Origin: Arsukibacterium tuosuense
GTDB taxonomy: Bacteria > Pseudomonadota > Gammaproteobacteria > Enterobacterales > Alteromonadaceae
DNA length: 64,000 bases
Reading direction: 5' to 3'
Assembly: GCF_900215315.1 (NCBI RefSeq)
Contig: NZ_OBEB01000003.1
Span: 248,001 to 312,000, forward strand
Shown: positions 26,883 to 35,694 of the stretch, in pieces
Layout: every line of letters begins with the position of its first letter
Numbering within the stretch: the stretch's first letter is position 1
Notes under the pieces: generated by a model
Told to the model about the DNA's origin: nothing
The model's input: only the letters and a program-made list of their open reading frames with translations
Database searches by the model: none
Position numbers and translations under genes: made by a program

Positions 26883-26899
26883 AACAGGTCTGACCTGTA
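26883..26899. promoter_or_regulatory. FadR-type operator upstream of fadIJ
   Basis: AACAGGTCTGACCTGTA contains the perfect 7-1-7 palindrome ACAGGTC-T-GACCTGT and matches the GGTCNGACC core of the FadR consensus. It lies 40 bases upstream of the fadI start, where it can block transcription of fadIJ in the absence of acyl-CoA. Confidence 0.75.
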
Positions 26900-26910
26900 A
26901 AGATGGGTTG

Positions 26911-26939
26911 ATTGTAACGACAGTTGCTACCAATTAAAA
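26911..26939 (-). promoter_or_regulatory. Putative fadIJ promoter
   Basis: On the minus strand TACAAT (26916-26911) is preceded after 17 bases by TTTTAA (26939-26934), a poor -35 that forms part of the palindrome at 26933-26952. The FadR operator would lie just downstream of the start of transcription. Weak -35, so tentative. Confidence 0.35.
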
Positions 26940-26952
26940 CACTTGTTTTAAT
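26933..26952. promoter_or_regulatory. PsrA/TetR-like palindrome upstream of fadIJ
   Basis: ATTAAAAC-ACTT-GTTTTAAT is a perfect 8-4-8 inverted repeat 90 bases upstream of fadI. The AAAC-N4-GTTT core is the known shape of PsrA (TetR family fatty-acid regulator) sites in Pseudomonas and Shewanella relatives. No psrA gene lies in the window. The other side drives the moxR gene, so the site could serve either. Confidence 0.45.
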
Positions 26953-27055
26953 GCAAACTGAACCTTATTTAGGTTATAACGTCATAGCCTAGCTGTTTTT
27001 AAAGCTAACTGTGTAGAAAATAACCAAAACTTTTAACCAAAAGACTAATATCATT

Positions 27056-28009
27056 ATGGTAAATGCGTTTTCCGCCTTAAAGTCGTATCTCGATAGTCAG
27101 GTATTAGGCCAACCTGAGCTTACAGAAGGTATTTTACTGGCCTTGCTGGCTAATGGTCATTTACTGGTAGAAGGCCCGCCAGGCCTGGCAAAAACCCGGG
27201 CAGTCAATGCGCTGGCTCACGGAGTAGAAGCCGAGTTTCACCGGGTGCAATTTACCCCGGACTTGCTTCCCGCCGATTTAACCGGCACCGACATTTACCG
27301 GCCGGAAACCGGCCAGTTTGAGTTTCAGTCCGGCCCGTTGTTCCATCATATTATTCTGGCCGACGAAATTAACCGGGCCCCAGCCAAAGTGCAGTCAGCG
27401 CTGTTAGAGGCTATGGCTGAGAAACAAATAACCGTTGGCCGTACCACCTACAAACTCCCTGAATTATTTCTGGTAATGGCTACCCAGAACCCACTGGAAC
27501 AGGAAGGTACCTATCCGCTACCGGAAGCCCAGCTCGACCGGTTTCTATTGCACCTGAAAGTAGACTACCCCAGTGCTGAAACCGAGCGTGAAATACTCAG
27601 GCTAACCCGCAACGAAGCCCTTAATAAGGCGCAGAGTCAGCCGGCGGCAATAAGCCAGGCCGAGATCTTCAGTGCCCGCCAGGCCACTTTAAAGCTGCAC
27701 CTGGCCGATAGCCTGGAGGATTACATCGTGCAACTCATTATGGCAACCCGCAATGGCGCAGCGTACAGTGCGAAACTGGCGTCGTGGGTCAGCTACGGTG
27801 CCAGCCCACGAGCCACTATAGCGCTTGAACGTTGTGCCCGGGCCAAAGCCTGGCTGGCAGATCGCGACTTTGTCACCCCAGACGATATTCAGGCGGTGTT
27901 TCATAACGTATTGCGCCACCGTTTGATCTTAAGCTATACCGCAGAGGCAGAAGGCATCACGACCGACAATGTGCTTACTGAAATTATTAACTGTGTACCC
28001 GTACCCTGA
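27056..28009 (+). CDS. MoxR-family AAA+ ATPase
   Basis: A 317-residue AAA+ protein with Walker A GPPGLAKT (residues 40-47), Walker B region ILADEINRAPAKVQSALLEAM and sensor-like MATQNPLEQEGTYPLPEAQLDRF. MoxR ATPases act as chaperones that activate or assemble partner proteins with VWA (metal-ion-binding) domains; two such proteins are encoded downstream. It starts a six-gene operon with tight spacing (eight bases to the next gene). The exact target is not known. Confidence 0.93.
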   Translation: MVNAFSALKSYLDSQVLGQPELTEGILLALLANGHLLVEGPPGLAKTRAVNALAHGVEAEFHRVQFTPDLLPADLTGTDIYRPETGQFEFQSGPLFHHIILADEINRAPAKVQSALLEAMAEKQITVGRTTYKLPELFLVMATQNPLEQEGTYPLPEAQLDRFLLHLKVDYPSAETEREILRLTRNEALNKAQSQPAAISQAEIFSARQATLKLHLADSLEDYIVQLIMATRNGAAYSAKLASWVSYGASPRATIALERCARAKAWLADRDFVTPDDIQAVFHNVLRHRLILSYTAEAEGITTDNVLTEIINCVPVP

Positions 28010-28017
28010 ATAACCTT

Positions 28018-28965
28018 ATGACCACCGCGTTTTCAGCCAGTCAATGGCTTAAACAGTTAAGTGCTGACGGCAGCTCGGTTAAGCTGCCCGAACTGCTGTG
28101 GTATCAGCGCCATACCAAGGTGCTGAACCTGAAGCCTACCATCAGTATTCAGAGTAAACTGGCAGGCACCTATCTGGCACGTAGCAAAGGCCGGGGTATG
28201 GAGTTTGATGAAGTTCGCCATTATCAGCCGGGCGACGATGTCCGCACTATTGACTGGCGGGTAACGGCACGCAGCGGCAAAGTGCATACCAAGTTGTTCC
28301 GGGAAGAAAAAGAGCGGCCGGTATTTATTGTTACCGACTTAACGGACAGCATGCGCTTTGGCAGCAGTTTGTTATTCAAATCAGTGCAGGCAGCCCATCT
28401 GGCAGCGGTTATTGCCTGGCATGTCAAACAACATGGCGACAAACTTGGCGGCCTGGTGTTCAGTAATCAACAGCATCGTGAATTAAAACCGCAGGGGCGC
28501 AGCCATGGCGTACTTCGATATCTGCAAGCCTTGCAGCAATGCCATCAAAGCGGTGCAAAAACTAACGGTTTAACTTTGACTCAGGCACTTGGTCAGCAGC
28601 GACGGCTCAGTCGTCCTGGCAGTCTGGTCTATATACTCTCTGACTTTAATCAACTTGATGAGCAGGCACTGCGCCATATCAGGGCAATTAGCCAGCACAA
28701 TGAGGTGACCTGCTGTCAGATCAGTGATCCGCTGGAACTGGCGCTACCCTCTTCTGCCCGCGGCATTGCAGCAATTCGTAATCAGCAGCAGGTGGTCAGT
28801 GCGGAACTGGCAGACTCTGGTCTGCGTACCCGCTACCAGCAGCAACAACAGCAACAGCAGCGGCAACTAGCGATATCCCTGCAGCAAGTCGGTTGTAAAT
28901 GGCTGGACATTAGTGCTGGCGACCCCATTATCAGTCAACTGGAGCAAATTCATCATGGCCGCTAA
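28018..28965 (+). CDS. DUF58 domain protein of the MoxR/Bat operon
   Basis: A 315-residue protein with the DUF58 signature YQPGDDVRTIDWRVTARSG around residues 69-87 and a VWA-like fold after it (VFIVTDLTDSMRFGSS). DUF58 proteins almost always follow a MoxR ATPase. A polyglutamine tract (about eight residues, encoded by mixed CAG/CAA) lies near residue 265 before RQLAISLQQVG. Its 3' end overlaps the next gene by 11 bases. Cytoplasmic, no signal sequence; the function within the operon is inferred as assembly of a membrane complex. Confidence 0.9.
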   Translation: MTTAFSASQWLKQLSADGSSVKLPELLWYQRHTKVLNLKPTISIQSKLAGTYLARSKGRGMEFDEVRHYQPGDDVRTIDWRVTARSGKVHTKLFREEKERPVFIVTDLTDSMRFGSSLLFKSVQAAHLAAVIAWHVKQHGDKLGGLVFSNQQHRELKPQGRSHGVLRYLQALQQCHQSGAKTNGLTLTQALGQQRRLSRPGSLVYILSDFNQLDEQALRHIRAISQHNEVTCCQISDPLELALPSSARGIAAIRNQQQVVSAELADSGLRTRYQQQQQQQQRQLAISLQQVGCKWLDISAGDPIISQLEQIHHGR

Positions 28966-29449
28966 GCAGCAGTTACTCGAGCAGCTGGTGGACATTGCCG
29001 AACCGGCCTACCAGCTCCCCCTGCAAATCCCAGCTGGGGCCTATATTTTGCTGGTTATTGCTGTTGGAGCCTTAGCGTATACCAGCTGGGCGTATTACAA
29101 ACGCTGGCGTTATCTGGCTGCCAAGCGTCAGGCACTAGCCCTACTTAACCAATTAGAAGCGGGCGCAGCAAGTCAGATTAATCAGCTGTTAAAGCGGGTA
29201 ATAAAACATTACGCGCCTGCTCACCCGGCGCTTACAGCCAGTACAGCGCAGTGGCAAATTTTTTTACAACAGCAATTGCCCGCAAAGCCCTTGCCACTGC
29301 TGACCGAATTGCTTTATCAGGCCGGGCCCGATAACCAGCAGAACCAGCAATTTTATCAATTTGCCCAACGCTGGCTGCAACAATTGCAGCCGGCAACCCT
29401 GGCTGATAGTCGGCGTCAGGTTCTGGCAGAGGAGACAGCTGATGTTTGA
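28955..29449 (+). CDS. DUF4381 membrane protein of the MoxR/Bat operon
   Basis: A 164-residue protein with one membrane helix (about residues 22-43, AYILLVIAVGALAYTSWAYY) followed by a cytoplasmic helical part with LLNQLEAGAASQINQLLKR. This layout and its place between the DUF58 and VWA genes define DUF4381. The ATG at 28955 overlaps the DUF58 gene by 11 bases; an earlier in-frame start would give 14 extra residues inside that gene and is less likely. Function unknown beyond the operon context. Confidence 0.82.
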   Translation: MAAKQQLLEQLVDIAEPAYQLPLQIPAGAYILLVIAVGALAYTSWAYYKRWRYLAAKRQALALLNQLEAGAASQINQLLKRVIKHYAPAHPALTASTAQWQIFLQQQLPAKPLPLLTELLYQAGPDNQQNQQFYQFAQRWLQQLQPATLADSRRQVLAEETADV

Positions 29450-30428
29450 GCTGAGTTACCCCTGGCTGCTTTTACTGGTCGTATTACCCCTCTTTTTTAA
29501 GAAACGTCAGCAAGATAGTGGTGGCGCCCTGGCCTTACCTGCCCTGGCAAGGTTAGCCGGCAAACAACAACGTCCTGGCTGGAAACGCCATATCGCTTCA
29601 CTGCCGCAGGGGTTAATCTGGTTAATGCTGGTACTGGCTGCCTGCCAGCCACGTTGGCTGGGCGAACCGGTTACCCTGCCCCAGCAAGGCCGCGATCTGA
29701 TGCTGGCCATTGATTTATCCGGCTCAATGGATATGAATGACATGGTGCTCGATGGCCAGAGTATGAACCGGTTATCTGCGGTGAAGCGGGTGGTGGGTGA
29801 CTTTATCCTGCAACGCAAAGGGGACCGCCTTGGCCTTATTCTGTTTGCTGATGCAGCCTATCAGCAAACCCCGCTAACCTATGACCTGGCTACCGTGCAA
29901 ACATTTTTAGATGACAGTCAGTTAAAACTGGTTGGCCAGCGCACCGCTATTGGTGAAGCCATTGGCCTGGCAGTAAAACGGCTGAATAAATACGAAACCA
30001 GTAATAAAGTGCTTATTCTGTTAAGTGATGGTGCTAATAATGCTGGCAATATCCAACCGCTGGAAGCGCTGGCACTGGCTAAAGCAGCGGGCATTAAAGT
30101 CTATACCGTCGGCGTCGGTGCTGACCAGATGGTGCAGCAAACTGTGTTCGGCCGACGCACCGTCAACCCCTCTCAGGATTTAGACGAGCAATTATTAACC
30201 CATATTGCCAGTGAAACCGGTGGCAGGTATTTTCGTGCCCGCAACCTGGCTGAACTGACGCAAATTTATCGGTTACTGGATCAATTGGAACCTATCAGCC
30301 GCGATAACCTGACTTACCGGCCGCAGCACAGCTTGCTGCACTGGCCACTGGCGCTGGCTTTATTACTGTCTTTCGCTCTGGCAATCCGGCGCATTAACTG
30401 GCGGAGGCTGTATGAACCTGCTGGCTGA
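29442..30428 (+). CDS. VWA-domain membrane protein (BatA type)
   Basis: A 328-residue protein: an N-terminal membrane helix (SYPWLLLLVVLPLFF), a second helix near residue 58-68, a von Willebrand A domain with a complete MIDAS metal site (D91-L-S93-G-S95, then SDGANN), and a C-terminal helix (LALALLLSFALAI). This is the BatA layout from aerotolerance operons. It overlaps the genes on both sides (8 and 17 bases). The preceding frame extends upstream, but ATG 29442 gives the expected membrane-helix start. Thought to present its VWA domain to the periplasm as part of a membrane complex. Confidence 0.88.
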   Translation: MFELSYPWLLLLVVLPLFFKKRQQDSGGALALPALARLAGKQQRPGWKRHIASLPQGLIWLMLVLAACQPRWLGEPVTLPQQGRDLMLAIDLSGSMDMNDMVLDGQSMNRLSAVKRVVGDFILQRKGDRLGLILFADAAYQQTPLTYDLATVQTFLDDSQLKLVGQRTAIGEAIGLAVKRLNKYETSNKVLILLSDGANNAGNIQPLEALALAKAAGIKVYTVGVGADQMVQQTVFGRRTVNPSQDLDEQLLTHIASETGGRYFRARNLAELTQIYRLLDQLEPISRDNLTYRPQHSLLHWPLALALLLSFALAIRRINWRRLYEPAG

Positions 30429-32253
30429 CTTTCATTTGTTGCGGCCATGGTGGCTGCTGGCATTGTTACCCGCGGTAATGTTGTGGCTGTTAATTTTAAA
30501 TTACCGGCAACAAACCAGTGCCTGGCAACGTGTTATTGCTCCGCACTTGCAGCAGCTTATGCTCAGTGGCAACTTGCTGCTGAAACGCAATCCTCTGGCG
30601 CTACCAGTATTGTTGATTTGCTGGTTGCTTAGCGTGTTAGCGCTGGCGGGCCCCACCTGGCAGAAACAACCACAGCCCGCTTTCACCCTGAATAAGGCCA
30701 CAGTACTGATTGTCGATATGTCGATGTCGATGCGCGCCACCGATATGTCACCCGACAGGGTTACTCAGCAACGATTTAAAGCACTCGACTTTATTGACGA
30801 GCTGGCAGAAGGCGAACTGGCCCTGCTTAGCTTCGCTGGTGATGCCTTCGTCATTTCGCCACTGACCCCGGATTTTAACAATGTCCGGTTACTACTCAAT
30901 GAATTGAAGCCTGAGTTAATGCCGGTACAGGGCTCAAATATTGAAGCTGCGTTGGATCAGGCAGACGATCTGTTGCGACAAGCCGGCCATAGCCAGGGCG
31001 ACATTGTGTTGTTTACCGATGGTTTTGCCTCTGCAGACTATTCCCGGATTATGCAACGGCTGGACAACTGGCCACACCGCTTGTCAGTGCTGGCCTTTGG
31101 CACAGATCAGGGCGCCCCGGTGCAACTTGAGAGTGGTCAGTTACTGAAAGACTCCCGCGGTGCCGTAGTCATTCCTAAGGTGCCATTGTCACAACTGGCC
31201 ACCCTTGCCCGTAAGGGCCGTGGCAGTTTCGCTGCTGCTGGCACTGGCGATGGCGACATCGAGGGGTTGTTGGCAAATATTAACAGCCAGTTCCAGCAAC
31301 AAGCAGAACAAAGTGAGCAATTTGCCGGCGACCTGTGGCAAGACAATGCGGTGTATCTGGTGTGGTTACTTTTACCACTGGCCCTGTATCTGGCCAAGCG
31401 CGCACCGGTGTTAGTGTTGCTGCCCTTTTGTTATATACCAACCTCTGAAGCCAGTGTCTGGCGCGATCTGTGGCAAACCCCTGCTCAGCAGGCAATAACT
31501 GATTATCAGCAACAGGATTATCAGAATGCCCGGCAGAAATTTAACGACCCACTCTGGCAAGGCAATGCAGCGTATCGCCAGGGTGATTATGTCGCTGCAG
31601 CAGAGGCCTTCAACCGGGCCGCAGAGCAGCAGCCAAGCGCTGATGCCTTCGCCAACTTAGGTAACAGTCTGGCGATGCAACAGAAATATGAGCAGGCCCT
31701 TGCCAGTTATCAGCAGGCATTAGCGCTGGATCCTGAACATCAGCAGGCAAAACAAAATGCTGAACTGCTGGAGCAGTTACAACAGCAGCAACAGCAGCAG
31801 GACGGCGAGCAGCAAGATGGTGAGCAACAAGACGGCGAGCAACAAGACGGCGAGCAGCAATCAGCTGATGGCAGCGACAGTTCAGCCGAGTCTGAAGGCA
31901 GTGGTGAGGACCAGGGCCAGAGTGAAGCCGGCCAAAATGAACCTACCGACCAGCCCACTGAGCAAAACTCAGCCGCTGAACAACAAAATCCAGAGCAAAC
32001 TGAACCGTCGCAAAGTGAGCAGCAGGCTGCTACTGCAGCACAACAAGAACAGCAGGAACTGAGCGATAACGAAATGCAGCAAGCAATCCGGGAAATGTGG
32101 CCCAATGCTAATCAGGAAGAGCAGCAGCAACTGGATAACTTATTGCGTAAGGTTCAGGATGACCCCGGGCTGTTGCTGCGCAACCGGATGAACCTGGAGT
32201 ATCAGAAACGTCGTCAATATGCATTACCCAAAGGAGCAGAACAAGAATGGTAA
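30412..32253 (+). CDS. VWA + TPR membrane protein (BatB-BatC fusion)
   Basis: A 613-residue protein. Two N-terminal helices (about 12-30 and 62-80) are followed by a VWA domain with MIDAS D102-M-S104-M-S106, a third helix near 315-335, two to three TPR units at about 375-450 (NAAYRQGDYVAAAEAFNRA, YEQALASYQQALALDPEH), then a long Gln/Glu-rich linker (about 450-570) that holds four exact DGEQQ repeats, and a conserved-looking end. BatB and BatC are separate genes in some bacteria; here they are one. Role is inferred from the operon. Overlaps the BatA-type gene by 17 bases and batD by 7. Confidence 0.88.
   Translation: MNLLADFHLLRPWWLLALLPAVMLWLLILNYRQQTSAWQRVIAPHLQQLMLSGNLLLKRNPLALPVLLICWLLSVLALAGPTWQKQPQPAFTLNKATVLIVDMSMSMRATDMSPDRVTQQRFKALDFIDELAEGELALLSFAGDAFVISPLTPDFNNVRLLLNELKPELMPVQGSNIEAALDQADDLLRQAGHSQGDIVLFTDGFASADYSRIMQRLDNWPHRLSVLAFGTDQGAPVQLESGQLLKDSRGAVVIPKVPLSQLATLARKGRGSFAAAGTGDGDIEGLLANINSQFQQQAEQSEQFAGDLWQDNAVYLVWLLLPLALYLAKRAPVLVLLPFCYIPTSEASVWRDLWQTPAQQAITDYQQQDYQNARQKFNDPLWQGNAAYRQGDYVAAAEAFNRAAEQQPSADAFANLGNSLAMQQKYEQALASYQQALALDPEHQQAKQNAELLEQLQQQQQQQDGEQQDGEQQDGEQQDGEQQSADGSDSSAESEGSGEDQGQSEAGQNEPTDQPTEQNSAAEQQNPEQTEPSQSEQQAATAAQQEQQELSDNEMQQAIREMWPNANQEEQQQLDNLLRKVQDDPGLLLRNRMNLEYQKRRQYALPKGAEQEW
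31801..31860 (+). repeat. Four 15-bp tandem repeats coding DGEQQ
   Basis: Four in-frame copies of a 15-bp unit (GACGGCGAGCAGCAA and variants with GAT, GGT, CAA) inside the Gln-rich linker of the VWA-TPR gene. Copy number change would keep the frame. Confidence 0.95.
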
Positions 32254-33920
32254 GACGGGGCTTGTTATTAACAATGCTGCTGAGTGTGCTGTTTGGCGCC
32301 CTGCTAAGTGCACCGGCTTTTGCTATCAGCCAGCTTGACGCACAGCTGGATAAAAACCCTGTGATGCTTGGTGAAAGTGTACTACTGGAAGTCACAGCAG
32401 ACAGCAGGCTGCCGGCAAACAGTATTAACTTCAGAGTGCTTGATAATAACTTTACGGTGATGGTGCCATCAGTTAACCAGAGTACCAGCGTTATTAATGG
32501 CGATGTCAGCCACAGTACCACCTGGACGGTAACATTGCTGCCAAAAGCCAGCGGTGAGTTTACCATCCCGGCTTTTACTGTTGATAACGTCAGTAGCAAA
32601 CCCATCGCCATTGAAGTGCTGCCGGTGCAACAGGGCTCAGGCAAACTGCGTGATGTATTCCTGCAAAGCAAACTCAGCACTAGTGAGTTGATGGTCCAGC
32701 AAATGGTGTACTACGACGTCACTATCTATTTCAGTGGTGATATTCAACGAGGCAGCTTATCTGAACCCCAACTTGAAGATGCGCTGATCCAGCAGGTAGG
32801 GCAGGATCAGGAAGGCACTGAACTGATTGACGGTGAACGTTATCGCTCAATAACCCGTCGCTATGCCATTACCCCGCAGCGTAGTGGTGAGTTTACTATT
32901 GCCCCCCCTACTTTTACCGGGGACGTGATAGACCGGGAAAGTGCCCGCCAAAGCTATTTTGCCCGCAGCCGGACTATTGTGCGGGAGGCAGAAACATTGC
33001 CCATAACCGTACAGGCCCAACCCGCAAACTATAATGGTGACTGGCTGGTCGCCGGACTCGTTACCCTCAACGAAGAATGGCAACCCGGCCAAGCGCAACT
33101 TATGCAGGGTGAACCTGTTACCCGGATCATTACCTTGTCAGCGGTAGATGTCGCCGCCAACCAGTTACCAGATCTTAATATTGAACTGCCTGACGGCTTC
33201 AGGGTATATCAGGAACAACCTCAGGTTAAAGGGGCGGAACGGGCTGGCCGTTTAGTAGCACAAAAAGTAATTACCAGCGCCATTATTGCCAATACCCCCG
33301 GAGAGTTTGAGCTACCGGAAGTTAAAATATCCTGGTGGAACAGCCAGACCGATCGTCTTGAGCAAACCGTTTTACCCGGTCGAACCGTGCAGGTGCAGGC
33401 CAACCCAGACTTGCCCGCCCCTGTAACCATTGCCAATGAATCAGCAAAGCAGGACGCCGGGCCGGCTACAACCCCGCAGCAACCCGTCTCAAACTGGCGT
33501 TGGAATCACACCAGCTCAGTCTTGCTGCTTGGCTGGCTGCTAACTTTAACATTGCTGATCTGGCGACAAAAGAAGGCTGCACGCCATCCGCTTCACAGTG
33601 AAAATAGTGGCGGGCAAAAATATGACAGCAAAGCATTGCGTGCAGCATGTCTCACTAATAACAAAACCGCTGCCCGTGAGCAGCTGTTGCTGTGGGCCCG
33701 CCACCAGAGAATACTGAATCAGGGTTCATTAAGTGCTCTCAGCCAGCAAATTGGACCGGGCACATTCAAAGAGCAGGTAGAGCAACTAAACGCCGCGCTT
33801 TACAGCGATAGCGCTGTAAACTGGCAGGGAGACGCCTTGTTGCAGGCGTGGTCAGATTATCAACACAGCAAGCAGCAAATAACCAATAAAGCTGAGCTTC
33901 CCCCGCTCTATCCTGAGTAA
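32247..33920 (+). CDS. batD: BatD family protein
   Basis: A 557-residue protein with a signal peptide (LLLTMLLSVLFGALLSAPAFA), a large periplasmic region of Ig-like beta domains (LDAQLDKNPVMLGESVLLEV near the start), and a membrane helix near residue 425-445 followed by a cytoplasmic tail. This is BatD/BatE-type layout and the gene closes the MoxR operon, overlapping the preceding gene by seven bases. Family role: part of the Bat (aerotolerance) complex; the biochemical activity is not established. Confidence 0.88.
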   Translation: MVRRGLLLTMLLSVLFGALLSAPAFAISQLDAQLDKNPVMLGESVLLEVTADSRLPANSINFRVLDNNFTVMVPSVNQSTSVINGDVSHSTTWTVTLLPKASGEFTIPAFTVDNVSSKPIAIEVLPVQQGSGKLRDVFLQSKLSTSELMVQQMVYYDVTIYFSGDIQRGSLSEPQLEDALIQQVGQDQEGTELIDGERYRSITRRYAITPQRSGEFTIAPPTFTGDVIDRESARQSYFARSRTIVREAETLPITVQAQPANYNGDWLVAGLVTLNEEWQPGQAQLMQGEPVTRIITLSAVDVAANQLPDLNIELPDGFRVYQEQPQVKGAERAGRLVAQKVITSAIIANTPGEFELPEVKISWWNSQTDRLEQTVLPGRTVQVQANPDLPAPVTIANESAKQDAGPATTPQQPVSNWRWNHTSSVLLLGWLLTLTLLIWRQKKAARHPLHSENSGGQKYDSKALRAACLTNNKTAAREQLLLWARHQRILNQGSLSALSQQIGPGTFKEQVEQLNAALYSDSAVNWQGDALLQAWSDYQHSKQQITNKAELPPLYPE

Positions 33921-33992
33921 GCATTTGCCAGGAATTAGCAGCGGTCACCCGCCAGATGATCAGCAACAAGGTCCTGGTTCTCTAGCAAGGTT

Positions 33993-34020
33993 AACGCCGG
34001 CGGCTGCCGGCGTTTCTTCA
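33993..34020 (+). terminator. Hairpin terminator after batD
   Basis: Perfect 9-bp stem AACGCCGGC/GCCGGCGTT with loop GGCT, followed by TCTTC. The T tract is short, so termination may be partial or assisted. It ends the MoxR/Bat operon before putP. Confidence 0.6.
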
Positions 34021-34104
34021 CTCGCCAAAACGAGCAGTCATAAAGCGCTGGTAAGCCAGGGTTCATCTTGTTAGCATAAAAACAAATAATAAGGAGTCTA
34101 TGTT

Positions 34105-35601
34105 TTGGAAACTGCAACTATTTTTGCTTTGGGAATTTATTTTGCGGCCATGATAGGTATTGGCTTATATGCTTATCGTAATACCGACGAGAGTGTTTCT
34201 GGCTACATGTTAGGTGGCCGCAAGTTAGGCCCGGGTGTTACAGCACTGTCTGCCGGCGCTTCAGACATGAGCGGCTGGATGTTAATGGGTTTACCTGGTG
34301 CAATGTATCTGACCGGCTTAAGCAGTGCCTGGATAGCGGTTGGCTTGCTGATTGGTGCCTACATTAACTATATCGTTGTTGCACCAAGATTACGGGTCTA
34401 TACCGAAGTCGCTCACGATGCGATAACCATTCCTGATTACTTTGAAAAACGGTTTGAAGATAAAACCCGGTTGCTGCGGGTGGTGTCCTCACTGGTTATT
34501 GTCGTCTTCTTTACCCTGTATACGTCGTCCGGTGTCGTTGGCGGCGGCAAGCTGTTTGAAAGCTCATTTAATCTCAGTTATGAGCTTGGCCTTTACGTCA
34601 CAGCCGGTGTAGTGGTTATTTATACCCTGATCGGCGGCTTTATGGCAGTCAGCATGACCGACTTCGTCCAGGGCTGCATCATGTTTATATCACTGGTGTT
34701 GGTTCCCGTGGTGGCACTGGACCATCTGGGAGGTTTTGGTGAAGTAAAACAGGTGGTAGAAACAATAGACCCGCAGTTAATAAACTGGGTCGGCGCCTCT
34801 TCGGCGATTGCTATTATATCTGCCCTCTCCTGGGGCTTGGGATATTTTGGCCAGCCACACATTATTGTCCGTTTTATGGCGATTCGTTCGGTTAAAGATA
34901 TTAAAACAGCCCGTCGTATAGGTATGAGCTGGATGCTGGTAACGATAGTAGGCGCGTTGATGACAGGCTTTGTCGGGATTGCTTATGTTGCCCAAACCAA
35001 GATGACTCTGAGCGACCCGGAAACGATATTTATCGTATTCTCGCAATTTCTGTTTCACCCTTTTATTGCCGGCTTCTTACTGGCGGCCATTTTAGCAGCA
35101 ATTATGAGCACCATTTCCTCACAATTGCTGGTAACGTCAAGCTCGCTGACCGAAGACTTTTACAAGGCATTTGTTAAACGTGACGCGACCCAGCGCGAGC
35201 TGGTGCTGGTAGGACGGCTATCGGTACTGGCCGTAGCCCTGGTCGCTATCGCGCTGGCATATGATCGGGATAGTTCAGTGCTGCAACTGGTGAGTAACGC
35301 CTGGGCAGGTTTTGGTGCGGCATTCGGGCCGCTGATTATTCTCAGCCTGTACTGGAAGAGAATGACCTTTGCAGGCGCGTTAAGCGGAATTGTGGTGGGT
35401 GCAGTAACAGTATTAATCTGGATTTATGCGCCTATCACCATCAATGGTGCCAGCTTAAGCAGTACGCTGTATGAAATTGTGCCTGGTTTTATTCTAAGCA
35501 CTCTGGCAATCGTTATCGTTAGCAAATTCAGTCGGGACCCGGCACCCAGTGTGCTGACGATGTTTAGCAAGATGGAAAAACAGTTAGCAGACCAGAGATA
35601 A
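34105..35601 (+). CDS. putP: Sodium/proline symporter PutP
   Basis: A 498-residue SSS-family transporter with about thirteen membrane helices. It follows E. coli PutP closely: GYMLGGRKLGPGVTALSAGASD near residue 34, then SGWMLMGLPGAMYL, and WGLGYFGQPHIIVRFMA further on, which hold sodium- and proline-binding residues. The start is a TTG eight bases after a perfect AAGGAG; an ATG at 34100 is out of frame and opens only a 17-codon frame. No putA lies in the window. Single-gene unit. Confidence 0.94.
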   Translation: METATIFALGIYFAAMIGIGLYAYRNTDESVSGYMLGGRKLGPGVTALSAGASDMSGWMLMGLPGAMYLTGLSSAWIAVGLLIGAYINYIVVAPRLRVYTEVAHDAITIPDYFEKRFEDKTRLLRVVSSLVIVVFFTLYTSSGVVGGGKLFESSFNLSYELGLYVTAGVVVIYTLIGGFMAVSMTDFVQGCIMFISLVLVPVVALDHLGGFGEVKQVVETIDPQLINWVGASSAIAIISALSWGLGYFGQPHIIVRFMAIRSVKDIKTARRIGMSWMLVTIVGALMTGFVGIAYVAQTKMTLSDPETIFIVFSQFLFHPFIAGFLLAAILAAIMSTISSQLLVTSSSLTEDFYKAFVKRDATQRELVLVGRLSVLAVALVAIALAYDRDSSVLQLVSNAWAGFGAAFGPLIILSLYWKRMTFAGALSGIVVGAVTVLIWIYAPITINGASLSSTLYEIVPGFILSTLAIVIVSKFSRDPAPSVLTMFSKMEKQLADQR

Positions 35602-35611
35602 CTGATCAAAT

Positions 35612-35647
35612 CCTCACAACGCAATAAAATGCTATCGCGTTGTGGGG
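35612..35647. other. Inverted repeat between putP and the EAL-HDOD gene
   Basis: Arms CCTCACAACGC (35612-35622) and GCGTTGTGGGG (35637-35647) pair over 11 positions with one G-T wobble around a 14-base loop. It follows the putP stop by ten bases. There is no T run, so it could be an mRNA-end stabiliser, a weak terminator or an operator. Confidence 0.5.
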
Positions 35648-35694
35648 AAAATTTGCTAAATTAACGGTAAGAACTTTTTTGAGAAATCTGCAAT

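Noticed and set aside
26844..26933. N-terminal extension of FadI by 30 residues
   Set aside because: It would overlap the FadR operator and putative promoter and has no counterpart in FadI; the internal ATG has a good ribosome-binding site.
31740..32105. Cys/Ser-rich 121-codon frame opposite the Gln-rich linker of the VWA-TPR gene
   Set aside because: The composition is just the reverse complement of CAG/CAA/GAG repeats; a shadow frame.
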